Below, piece by piece: positions 22,191-32,483 of a stretch of DNA of 64,000 nucleotides. The translations under genes and the position numbers were made by a program. The stretch is taken from positions 85,747,912 to 85,811,911 of the forward strand of contig CM069436.1 of assembly GCA_035610365.1 (NCBI GenBank), in the 5' to 3' direction. Numbering within the stretch: the stretch's first letter is position 1; every line of letters starts with the position of its first letter. Below the pieces are notes generated by a model. The model had not been told where the DNA came from and did no database searches. It saw nothing but the letters and a program-made list of their open reading frames with translations. The stretch comes from Aquatica leii. Lineage: Eukaryota > Arthropoda > Insecta > Coleoptera > Lampyridae.

Positions 22191-24609
22191 CTACGGGGAG
22201 AATATTTCTTCTAAAACCTCCGTATTTTCCAAACTTCGACACAAACTCGTCAAACTTTTGTGCAATTTAACCTTTCTTAGTCGCTGTCGTGACCACAACA
22301 TCATTCCTGCATTCCTCAAAATTAAGTTCCACATTCAGACACGTTCTTCTAAAAACATCCTACACCGTGCTAGTCTAGCGTTGATACGCGAACGGATTAA
22401 GCAAACTAGGCGAGAGTTAGACACCATTTCGAAACAACTCTTTTATCTTCATCTTGAGTTGGCCAACACTCTATCCCCGGATGATTGGAAATTTTTTGAC
22501 AACATTACTTACCAGCAGTCTGATACCACTCTACGACTAACCACTGAAGGTCATCTCAAAAAGTTTCAATTATTGGAATCCAAGAATCGTAAAGTTTCTT
22601 CTACTACTAACTCAGTAAAGACGGTTGTCAATTTATCTAGTTTGGTTCTCACTTCAGAACAGGAATCGGTGCTCTCTAAGGGTTTGAATTTTGCGGTTGC
22701 TCCCAAACGTATTCCTAAAGAAGATATTCTATGTGCTATTGAGTCTTCTATAAGACATCTTCCTCGCCACATCTCAGATCCCATTCGTATTAACACTGGC
22801 AAAATCCTTGAATCATCTAAAATTCCTAAATCCAACATTTCTAAGTCGGAAGAGTCAGCTCTAAAAAGTCTTCGTAAGAACCCTGATATTATTGTTCTTC
22901 CAGCCGACAAAGGCAACGCCACTGTAGTTTTGAATCAAATTGATTATGTTACGAAAATCAATTCTATTTTGTCTGAGGAAACTTACGCTCTTCTAACCCA
23001 TAACCCCACTTCGAGGATTGAACGCGAGGTTAGCCAAATCATCAAATCTTCCAACCTACCTCCTGAAACTAAACGTCGACTTACCCCATCAGATTCTAAA
23101 CCACCTCGTCTATACGGACTTCCCAAAATTCACAAACAAGGTATTCCTTTTCGACCTATCGTTAGTACTATCCAATCTCCTACTTACAAGCTAGCCAAGT
23201 TCTTGTCCAACATTCTTTGCGAGTTTACAGGTAAAACCTCGTCTCACATCCTCAACTCTCAGCATTTTATTCAACGTCTAGAAACTATAAAACTTGAACC
23301 CCAAGATCTTCTCGTGAGCTTTGATGTTACTTCACTTTTTACTAAAGTTCCTATTAAGGATTCGCTTATTATCATCGAACAGATTCTGTCTCAACATGGC
23401 AAGGACTTGAGTTTGGTTCCTCTTATTGAAAAGTGTCTATCCTCTACTTACTTCCAATTTGATAATAAGTTTTACGAACAAGTTTCTGGTGCTGCTATGG
23501 GTTCTCCTCTATCACCTGTTGTAGCTAACATTTTTATGGAATCCTTTGAAACGGTTGCTTTGGAATCATCAATATTAAAACCTAAAGTGTGGTTTAGATA
23601 TGTTGACGACACGTTTATTGTTTGGTCTCATGGTCATCTTGAATTGTCTAAGTTTCTTGATCATCTTAACAATCAACACTCAGATATCAAATTTACTATG
23701 GAAATCGAAAGTAACGGTTCTCTTCCATTCCTTGACGTTCTTGTGACTCGTAAGCCTGACGGACTTCTAGGCCATTCTGTTTATCGCAAACCCACCCATA
23801 CGGACAGATACCTTCATGCTTCGTCTCATCATCATCCTGCACAGAAACGTTCTGTTATTGAATCTTTGGTCCATCGTGCCTTTTCTATTTGTCAACCTGA
23901 GAATCTAGACTCAGAACTCCGTCATCTTACTAGAACCTTAGTGAACAATGGTTATGTAAAGCGAGATATTCATAGAGTTATTAATCGTCGTTTACATCCA
24001 CGTACTCGATTACCTAAGGACATTTCTACTCCCGAATCTAACCCGAAATTGGCCTTTTTACCCTACATTCACAAGGTTACAGATCAAATAGGGAAACTCC
24101 TTCGTAAGAATGGTATTAAACCCATATTCAACTCGACAGGCAAAATCTCTCAGATTCTTCCTTCTCCCAAAGACAAATTTCCTACACTTTCATCTCAAGG
24201 TGTATACCAAATTCCCTGTTCTTGTGGTTTAGTCTACATTGGTGAAACCGGTCGTTCCGTCATTACTCGCATTTCAGAACATGATCGTTGTATAAGGAAA
24301 AGGTATACTTCCAAGTCTGCGGTCGCTGAACATCATTTTACTACAGGTCACAAGATAGATTTTGATAATGTTTCATTGATTGCCAAATCTCCATTCTTTT
24401 TCAACAGGAAATTCCGAGAAAGCATAGAAATCATCAAACACCCCAATAACTTCAATCGCGATCATGGTTTCGAACTATCCCCTCTTTGGTTCCCGGTTAT
24501 TAGTCATTTATCAAAAACACGCCCCCTAGCAACCGTAACCCAATCAGGGTCGAACTTAATCATCCGTGACGATCCTTTTCCTTTAAATACGGAGACCATT
24601 TCTTCTTAA
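22075..24609 (+). CDS. Penelope-type reverse transcriptase with C-terminal GIY-YIG endonuclease
   Basis: 844 codons without interruption. The N-terminal ~60 residues come from the partial terminal repeat. A basic, helical region follows (RCRDHNIIPAFLK, residues about 70-85). RT motifs: IVLPADKGNATVV (about 273-285), RLYGLPKIHK, FRPIVS, motif A VSFDVTSLFTKVP with D417, AAMGSPLSPVVANIFM, the catalytic YVDD at 509-512, and GSLPFLDVLVTRK. The GIY-YIG domain starts GVYQIPCSCG at 709 with YIGETGRS at 721-728, followed by RISEHD, AVAEHHFTTGH and a family-typical IIKHPNNFNRD end. The GIY-YIG nuclease nicks the target and RT extends from it. No intron is evident. The ATG at 22075 is the first in frame; a downstream start is possible. 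Confidence 0.95.
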   Translation: MGETLAAPVATMTRSKPGRHSNVSIDSGRGSLRYYINNLYGENISSKTSVFSKLRHKLVKLLCNLTFLSRCRDHNIIPAFLKIKFHIQTRSSKNILHRASLALIRERIKQTRRELDTISKQLFYLHLELANTLSPDDWKFFDNITYQQSDTTLRLTTEGHLKKFQLLESKNRKVSSTTNSVKTVVNLSSLVLTSEQESVLSKGLNFAVAPKRIPKEDILCAIESSIRHLPRHISDPIRINTGKILESSKIPKSNISKSEESALKSLRKNPDIIVLPADKGNATVVLNQIDYVTKINSILSEETYALLTHNPTSRIEREVSQIIKSSNLPPETKRRLTPSDSKPPRLYGLPKIHKQGIPFRPIVSTIQSPTYKLAKFLSNILCEFTGKTSSHILNSQHFIQRLETIKLEPQDLLVSFDVTSLFTKVPIKDSLIIIEQILSQHGKDLSLVPLIEKCLSSTYFQFDNKFYEQVSGAAMGSPLSPVVANIFMESFETVALESSILKPKVWFRYVDDTFIVWSHGHLELSKFLDHLNNQHSDIKFTMEIESNGSLPFLDVLVTRKPDGLLGHSVYRKPTHTDRYLHASSHHHPAQKRSVIESLVHRAFSICQPENLDSELRHLTRTLVNNGYVKRDIHRVINRRLHPRTRLPKDISTPESNPKLAFLPYIHKVTDQIGKLLRKNGIKPIFNSTGKISQILPSPKDKFPTLSSQGVYQIPCSCGLVYIGETGRSVITRISEHDRCIRKRYTSKSAVAEHHFTTGHKIDFDNVSLIAKSPFFFNRKFRESIEIIKHPNNFNRDHGFELSPLWFPVISHLSKTRPLATVTQSGSNLIIRDDPFPLNTETISS

Positions 24610-24729
24610 GTCACTTCTACGGAGTTTAGAATCTAGCTTGGTTCACAAGTTGATTACCTAACTCGGTAGTGGTTCTTTGTTAGATTTTCGTTTGCTTATT
24701 CAGGTTATCGTTTTCTTTCTTACCTTTTC

Positions 24730-24959
24730 ATAGTTTAGGTTATGGCTTGTTTTACAAGTGGATAACCTAACTTTTGAGAAGTTCTTAGTTAGATTTTGAT
24801 TGCTTGTTTGAGTTTTGCGATTTATCTCACGCCCTGATGAAGCCCCTTACGAAAGTGGGCGAAACGTTGGCAGCTCCGGTTGCAACTATGACACGGTCCA
24901 AACCCGGAAGACATTCTAATGTTAGTATAGATTCCGGCCGTGGAAGCCTTCGCTATTAT
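24730..24959 (+). repeat. PLE 3' terminal repeat
   Basis: Holds the complete hammerhead core and the element's 3' end. It is repeated in inverted and direct form at the 5' end. Confidence 0.85.
24834..24864 (+). ncRNA. hammerhead ribozyme core in the PLE 3' terminal repeat
   Basis: CTGATGA at 24834-24840, a stem II with GCCC (24842-24845) pairing GGGC (24857-24860), and GAAA at 24861-24864. This is the conserved hammerhead core in order and spacing. PLEs are known to carry hammerhead ribozymes in their terminal repeats. Stem III may pair ACGTT after the core with AATGT about 60 nt downstream, close to the end of the palindrome, but stems I and III are not settled by eye. Confidence 0.8.
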
Positions 24960-25084
24960 ACTAAAAAATAAGCTTGAATTTCTAGAAATTCTTAATAGTC
25001 TAATTTATTTAAATAAATATTTTGGCGATACTTAACAATTACATTATTTGAAACTGAATATCAAATTGCGCTGATCAAACGTGC

Positions 25085-27230
25085 ATGCTACTAAGAAATC
25101 ATTATAAATCAATTCTGGATTTAGACTCTTGTGCTAAAGGAGATTCAACCATACTACGCAATTTTTCTCATACTATATTCAAACATATTACGGCTTTGAA
25201 ATCGTTTGCACCAAAAGAGCAATTATTTGAAATGATTATTATTCACATTATGTCTAATAAACTAGATGCAATTACATCACGTGAATGGGATTGGTTTTCA
25301 TTTGCCTACTTTTGACAAGTTTAAGACATTTTTGACAAGCACTGCTAATCTTTTGGACGGTTTATCATCTAAGCCGTACGTTAAAGTCAAAAATAAATTA
25401 TTTACGCTCATGTGTACTTGTGATTAGTTTTTAACATTAACTCTTCAGCAAAATTTAAACAAATCCAAATATTTGACGGTGTGCATCAACTGTCTCTATA
25501 AAAGCCATTTTTTGTGGCATTGTAATTTAAAGTATACTTAAGAAACGTGCAAAAATAAACTACAGTTTGCTATATGTTTTTTTTCTTCTAAAACAAGTTT
25601 TGCGGTACAGCCAAGCCCTACGGAAAGTTTAGGTTTTATTGCTTACGGCTTTTGCTCAAATTTTTGGTCTTGACGGGAAATCCTGTTCTAATCGTCTTCT
25701 ACTTGACTCAGGGTCGCAGTCTAATTTTATTCGCTCTAGTCTTTGTTAAAAGTTAAACCTACGCACTGATAATGCAAATAATGTTATTGATAAAATAAGC
25801 AAATTTGTTTCTTTTGTTCGTTCACGTTATGAGGTTTACGCTCATCATTTTTTTTCTTTTTTGTTTGGTTTTGAATAAAATAATTGGTATTATGCCTAGT
25901 TTTTATGTCAATCGCCATAGTTTTAAGATCCCAGATAACATTTGATTATCGACCCGTTTTTTAATGTTTTTGTTGAAATTGACTTAATTGGTTTTCAAGA
26001 ATTTTTTAATTTGTTATGTGTATGCCAGATTCGATTTTTAGAAAACTCGTTTTGGTTGAGTCATATCTGGTCCAACAAGTCCATTGTCATTTAAGTATTG
26101 CAGACAATATTACAAATCGTCTTTTTAAATTTTGAGAGTTTAAACTAAAACTGCACTGATTGATTTATCGATTTATTTCTATTAAAAAAGCAATTTAAAC
26201 TTGTTGGTAATTAATTTGACGTTGCTCTAGAACGCCATTTATAAGTGATTTGAGACTTACTCGTGCAAGAGTATCAAGATCTAGGACACATGATAGTGTC
26301 AAATTCAGATACCTCCGTACCTTCATATTACCTTTCTCATCATGGAGTATTAAAAAAAGACAGCCTAAGAACAAATCTTCGTGTTGCTTTTAATATATCA
26401 ATGTTATTCAAATCGCTGGTCCAACAATACAAGATTTATTTTCTGTTTCAGTTTGTTTTTGTAAACACGTTCATGCTGTTTCAACTAAAATTTAAAAAAT
26501 TTGTCGGCAAGTGCTGATAGAACCTTTTCAGCGACCACTTTAGAAGATTTTGTAGAGACGAACTTACTGCAATCTTTTGAGTTTAACACAGTAACGTACG
26601 TAATTTGCTGTTTGCATCAGCTTTCTGTTAAATCCGAAGAATTAAATCTAATTTTACGTTGATACTTTTCTAACAAGGGCGAACAGTAGTGAGAAAATTT
26701 TCGAGATTAGCACAGATGCTACAAATGTTTTACGCACTGGTGGTTTTGCTCTTAAAAATAGAACTCAAATGATTCTATTGTTTTGTCTGGTTTTCCCGAT
26801 TTGGAAATACATCTTGGCACTTTAAAAATTGGTTTGCACGAATATACCACCACTCTTAGTCTAACTTCATTATATCAAAATGATAGTTTTATATTTTTAA
26901 TATCTTAACTTATAACCAAAAATGTGACAAAGCGTATCATCCTTAAATGATTCTGTTCTAAACAAACAAAATGGTGTTTATATCGCAAAAAGTTGGCTGA
27001 TGTTAATGATTTTAAAATTTTACAACACTATATAAAGAAATGTTAATGCAGTTAATTTGTGTGCAAACTTTATTATTGTTTTAGGAAGTGGCTTCAAATC
27101 GGTTCTAATCTTCTTAAACCTTTTGTTTGTAATTGCATTGCTAATACACAAGAATTGTTTGTAAACACGTGCCTACAAAGAACAATCCCGCTTATTTGTT
27201 ATCGGAGGTGTCATGCCTCAAATGTTAAAA
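25085..27230 (+). pseudogene. second BEL/Pao element, heavily decayed gag-pol
   Basis: Plus-strand fragments in BEL order. Gag-like text (HYKSILDLDS, TALKSFAP, KLDAITSREWDW) at 25085-25315. Protease motif LLLDSGSQSNFI near 25700. RT start QEYQDLGHMIV, then YYLSHHGVLKKDSLRTNLRV at 26263-26390. RT end VLRTGGFALKN near 26735, and an RNase H region KPFVCNCIANTQELFV near 27120. Stops and frame changes occur throughout. No LTRs were found. It is much older than the BEL at 1361-7538. Confidence 0.72.
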
Positions 27231-28950
27231 TGTTCTAAGGTTAGGTAGCAGTTCTAAACTTTTTAAAACAACTGCAAATTTTTTATTTTTGAGTATCTCC
27301 TTTCTAATAGCTCTGATATCAAAACTATTATATTTTATTATTTTGATCAGGCGATCTTGTTACATTCTTTTGGAAAAGAATAACGGTTTACACACTTGTA
27401 ACCACACACTCTTGACGTCTAGATTTTTCTGATCTAGAGTTCTACGAGCATAAAAAGAAACCATAAATAAATCTAATACTTCCAATGAAATAGTGTAAAG
27501 GTGTTGACAAGTTTCCGTTTTGGTGCAAAATTTGATGTGACGTAACACTGGATCCTCAATCAGTAATTAAAAAACAGTTGAAACTGAGTGAGACGAATAA
27601 GTCTACTATATATGTAAAGTGTTAGTGTTGTTATACGTACTTTTTTGCATATGGCGTTGAGCTGGGTGTAACTATCATAACATTTCTTACTAGATATTTT
27701 CCAGTTTGATGTATGTTTAGATTAGACGCATTAGTGTACAGTTTAGAAATTTAAACTTTAAATAGTAAATTACAAACCGCATTAAATAGTTTCCTAAAGT
27801 TGACAACTCAACTCAACTAAAAATAAAAATTAATAGAAAATAATGTTGTAAGTTAAGGCGTAGCTAAATTATTGTTGTTAAATTAAGTTGTTATTTTAAG
27901 AACTACACATCCTTTTTAGTACACTACTATCTGTTCTGACGCCTGAGTTTTAAATCAAATAAGTATGAAGTAAAAAAATTAAAAAAAAACATTTATGATA
28001 TTAATTGATTAGTAATAGATATTATGTTCAAATTTTATACTTTTATTAATATAATAATTAAACATGTTTGTTTTTGGACGGCAACACACAAACCGCTTAC
28101 ATTTTGCAGAAAATTGGCCAGATTTGTAGTCTTTAGATCTAATTAAAGTTGTCTTTTCAATCTCTACTTTGGGTATAACCTTCAAAATGTTTTTTTGTAG
28201 TTGTCTTTAAATCATGTTTATTTCTAAATTTAAACACCATATTTGCCTAAAAAACGACAATATAAAACAATTCAAAAAGTACAGCTTAACAAATACACTT
28301 ACATTTCGACCTTGCTGGCTTGCTTTTCATGCAAATGCAAAATGCAGTCTTTTTCCAAAACGGAACGAGTTGTTCATCAACGCAAATATAATAATTATAA
28401 TCTAATACTTTTTTGGAATTCAATACCAGTTTATCAAAAAAAAAAATTATAGTGCACCAGCTTGATTGCTAACTTTCTTTCAACTCTTGTCTCAAAATTA
28501 TCAATTTTGGGAAATTTGGCCAGAAACTGATATCGATTTCTTAAGAGAGTATACTGGTATTATAAGGCAAAAATATTCACTATCACTAGTAAAAAAATGT
28601 TTCAACCGTCTTTTTACTATTTTGCAATACTTTCAGTGTACTAAGCAAGCTTATATAGGTTTTTATTTTTTTCCTGTTTTTTAACACGTATATCTTCTTT
28701 CAAAAAAAGTTTTGGCTTTGCGGTTGGTTTTAGTGAATATTTGTTTCAATCTTGTCTGTCAAAAGGCTTTTCTCGTCAGTATTGGCATATATTTGTTCAT
28801 CGACTTATTTTTAATCGGAAACATCAATCCAAGTTTTTGAAAAACTAAGCCAAGTTTTCAAAACATCAAACCAAGCTTTTAAAAAAACAAGCTAAACTGA
28901 AAATTATCCAAGTCAAAGTTTTACAGGCCAATCATTCAAACATAATTTGA
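27231..28950. other. unassigned, probably decayed repeat DNA
   Basis: Several short open frames (for example 28214-28405 and 28466-28684) have no recognisable domain. The right part may be decayed Penelope sequence, but I cannot show it. Confidence 0.4.
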
Positions 28951-28959
28951 TGATCCGTT

Positions 28960-29110
28960 TTTAGTACGTGTTTTGCCACCGCTGACTTCAAAGACAGTTT
29001 AAGTTGACTACACCTTTAATGCTCCTTATTAGGAATTTCTACGCTTTTACCCGTTTTTCTTATGTATGCACGACCACAAAAACAAGGAACGCTGTCAGAT
29101 TGAAGAAAAA
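28960..29110 (-). pseudogene. PLE GIY-YIG fragment, minus strand
   Basis: The minus strand reads FCGRAYIRKTGKSVEI and SAVAKHVL, an inverted relative of the GIY-YIG segment at 30085-30230 (YIGETGKSVRIRI, AVAEHVL). The first tyrosine motif is lost and stops are present. Confidence 0.7.
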
Positions 29111-29139
29111 AAATGTTCTTCACCGGATTTAAGAGTTGA

Positions 29140-30590
29140 TTTAATTTAGGAAGAGCAGAAAATTTATCTTCTTTACAAACAGCTATTAGCTTTGATGTAG
29201 AGTTTTTAGTTACTAAGGTGCCAGTACCTGATTTAATTAATATTATTTAGTTAATCGAAATGAAAATAGTTTTTTATCACATTCAATTTATCAAAAAAAT
29301 AGATATTTAAACGGATTGTCTCATAATTATAAGCGATTTTTTGTTTAGTCCGCGTCGTAGTTAAACATTCAAACTTTTAAGCTTGGTCCTAATCTCTCTT
29401 TGAGAACCAAAACAAGATGTGGAACTTGGCCTTTGCCGTATTGTCGTTCCTGAACCCAAACAAACTGACGTTTGGAACACATTGCAGCTTGCATCTTTAG
29501 AGTGGTTTTAAGCTTTCACGGTTATTTTGTTTATAATTATAAGCGACTTTTTGTTTAGACTGCGACTTCTAAACTTTTTGGGCTTCTTCCTAGTCTCTCC
29601 TTGAGAGCCAAAACAAGAAGTAGAATTTGGCCTTTGCTGTATTGTTGTTCTTGAACACACATTTGCAAGACATTGCAGCTTGCATCTGCAAAGTGGTGAG
29701 TGTATCACTCTAAAGATGCAAGCTGCATTGTCTTGCAAAACGGCAGTTTGTTTGAGTTTACGAACAACAATATGACAAAACCAAGTCGTACTTTTTGTTT
29801 TGGCTCTTAAGATGAGACTAAGACCAAGCCTAAAACGTCTGAGTGTTTAACTACGACGCTTATAATCATAAACAAAACAACCGCAAAAGCTTAAGATTTT
29901 ATATTTTAATTGTCTCATTGTCACTCTTTTCAAAAATTATCAGTAGTGAATTCTTTAGTGTACACAGCTGTTTCCTTAAGTCAACCTCAAAATCTTCAAA
30001 AAAAGTTGAATTATCTAACCATAGTGTTAGTCTATTGCATAGTTCACGTTTGCAAAACCAAGAGTAATAGCGGAATCTATGTTTTTTTTAGTCTGATGGC
30101 GTTTATAACATTTTTTGCTTTTGTGTTTATGCATACATAGGAGAAACGGGTAAAAGCGTGAGAATTCGTATTAAAGACCATCAATGGTGTAGTTGTCTTA
30201 AACAATCTTAGGAGTAAGCGGTGGCAGAACACGTACTTGCAACGTGGCATAAGATTATGTTTGAAAACGCTAAAATTTTTGCAAATATTTCTTATTACTA
30301 TCAGCAAAAAATTGGAGACTTTATTAAAATAATTAAAAATCCTTTTAATAATAAACAAGATTTTAGTTTTCCTTTACCGGATATTTGCAAACCAGTTTTA
30401 TCAATTGGATGCAAGTATATAAAAGCGAAGCTTCACAGCGCGATTAATCAGTTTGTTACGGGCTCTAAAGATGTCCATTGCAACGTATGACAAAAGCTCA
30501 GCTTGTGTGATAACGACAACAAGAAAATTATTCAGAATGGAAAACTTTGTTACAAATACAACCCGTGGAAACCTAAGTTGTAATATATTA
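29140..30590 (+). pseudogene. PLE RT/GIY-YIG fragments, plus strand
   Basis: RT motif A text ISFDVEFLVTKVPVPDLINI lies near 29185. After a block of repeats (29330-29895) the frame resumes with LVYTAVSLSQPQNLQKKLNY (29955-), the end of the RT region. Then GVYNIFCFC and AYIGETGKSVRIRIKDHQ (30100-30180), AVAEHVLATWHK, and an IIKNPFNN end. The YVDD part is missing and stops are frequent. This is a separate lineage from the intact PLE. Confidence 0.75.
29330..29895. repeat. ~180-bp repeat in three copies, two direct and one inverted
   Basis: Copies at about 29337-29515 and 29530-29700 are direct, and 29707-29890 is inverted, so the last two form a large palindrome centred near 29704. Shared blocks include GAGAGCCAAAACAAGAAGT-like and CATTGCAGCTTGCATCT text. 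It interrupts the PLE RT fragment, so it is either an insertion or the fused ends of two PLE copies. Confidence 0.75.
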
Positions 30591-32479
30591 TTTTTGTTTA
30601 TAAAATTATTTCGGATTTTGAAACTATAAAAATTTGTTTTATTAAATTTTATATTAATTATGACAATTACGCCAAACTTTTACATAATTATCATTGTTTT
30701 GACTTTGAAATTACTAATCAAAATGTTAACACTTGTACGTTGAATTTTCTATTCGAAAGCTTTTTATCAAAAAGTCAAAGAGTTCATGTTATTAACACTA
30801 ATGCAAGCAAAACAAGCAATTCTGACACATTTTACATTTTGTTGAGCATAAATCGTTAAATTTAGGAAGCTTGATTAAATAGATGATTAAATTCATTGTA
30901 GATTTAATACTAAATGCGCTAATATTTTTGTAAAAACAAAGCTAACTTTGTTTAAAAATTTTGTTTAGAATAGAATTAGCAAAGACGTATGATGTAATTA
31001 AGCGTTACTTATTAAGAAGCTCAACTAGTTGACAATTCCATATATACAAGTACAGGTAAAAGTAACCGTTTCGTTCTTTTAATTAACTTGGAGATTCAGT
31101 TTTCTTTTCTTGCTACTTTCAACCGTCCCGCAACTCTATCAAGTAATTTTATTTCAAAGAAAAAAAAGTATTCAGGAAAAACTTCTACATTTCTATTGTT
31201 CGTAATTAATTCTAGCAATAATCCAAATTTAATTTTTTTAATTAATTATAATGTATTTTTTAAATCAAAATTTATATCAATTAAGTTAAGTTAATAGTAA
31301 AGATTTTAAAACTTTTGCAAATAAGAAATTTTGTTGACATGACTTAGTTTCTGATACTAAATCAATAATAAAAATGCGCAAATCCAAAATTCAAAAGTAT
31401 GCATGAAAGAGAATAACGAAATTCATTATTTCTGTTGTTTTTTAGCAGTTTGTTTTGTGGTTTGATGAATTTTATAAGATTCTTTGTAAAACTTTTCTAT
31501 GTTAAGAATTAATCAGTTTTTATTTTTTGTTAATTTTTGTTTTTTTATTTCTGAACTTAATAATATCGCGTCTTTTTCTGAAAACTGCTAAACATTTTTT
31601 TTAAATATCTAGTTTTGCTTAATAGATTTCTCTTCTGTGTTAGTAACTTAGCTTATTTTACTTTGATGATTTTGTTGTAAACTCTATTTTTTGGCTGCTA
31701 TTCTTAATGACTAAGCTATGTTCATTATGCTGGTATGAGTACAAAATTTGTTGTGAACTAATAATTTAATACATTGCTTTTTTAATCTTAGACTAAAAAT
31801 TCTGTTAGTACGTAGATGTCAAATTTTATTTTTTGTTAACACTTAATTTTATGTAGAAAGTCTGTCAAATATGCTTTTTACGGTTTTCTTAATTAATAAC
31901 AACCGGTTTTTGATACAATCTAAGAACTGAATTTTAACAGTTTTTATATATTGTACCGATTAAAAATAATATTAAAAACGGATATTTATATTTAACAATT
32001 TATACATTCATTTATTCCATAAAACGTATTAATTTTTTATACAAAAATCCGATGATGATATTGACAAACGCAATTTATAAATCTGCTAAGCTTAACTTAT
32101 AGCTTTCGCTTTCTTATCAATTTCCCCATTCACTATTCTGACGCGCGCAGTTTATTTCCCTATATTTAATATTGAGTGTATAAGACAACCAATAACAAAT
32201 GTCTTAGCATTTTGAAAATATATGATAATCGCTTCTGTCGCTTCTTTGTTATTTTTTTGTTTAACCTTATACTGTATGAATATGATTATAAGTTTGGTTT
32301 AATTCATATTCTTTTAAATACGTCAAAATTTGATAGTATGCTTCCAGTTAATTAAAATTTTCACTTTGTTGAAAAATTAATGATGTTTTAAAATACATAG
32401 TACATTAATTTTAAGAAATTCATTTATTTACACCATTTACACGTAATTTACATATGATTACTATATATATAACTAATTT
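30591..32479. other. unassigned AT-rich DNA
   Basis: Long T- and A-rich runs. No gene, repeat or RNA recognised. Confidence 0.5.
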
Positions 32480-32483
32480 TTAA

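Larger units (their letters stand above)
21886..24959 (+). mobile_element. Penelope-like element with intact ORF, 12-bp TSD and inverted 5' end
   Basis: A 12-bp direct repeat ACTAAAAAATAA (21874-21885 and 24960-24971) flanks the unit. The 3' end (about 24730-24926) is repeated in inverted orientation at the 5' end (21886-22070), followed by a second, directly oriented partial copy from 22072. Inverted plus direct terminal pseudo-LTRs are characteristic of Penelope-like elements. The single ORF encodes RT plus GIY-YIG endonuclease, and hammerhead cores sit in the terminal repeats. The exact TSD, repeats that appear identical apart from their boundaries, and the uninterrupted ORF point to a recent insertion. 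Confidence 0.93.

Noticed and set aside
22566-22922. 118-codon frame opposite the Penelope ORF
   Set aside because: Shadow of the real plus-strand RT ORF.
21886-24959. Terminal repeats of the Penelope-like element as true LTRs
   Set aside because: They are partly inverted, unequal in extent, lack TG...CA ends and a primer-binding site, and the ORF is Penelope-type RT with GIY-YIG, not Gag-Pol.
28214-28684. Overlapping short plus-strand frames as a Gag or PLE N-terminus
   Set aside because: No conserved residue pattern could be matched; left as unassigned.
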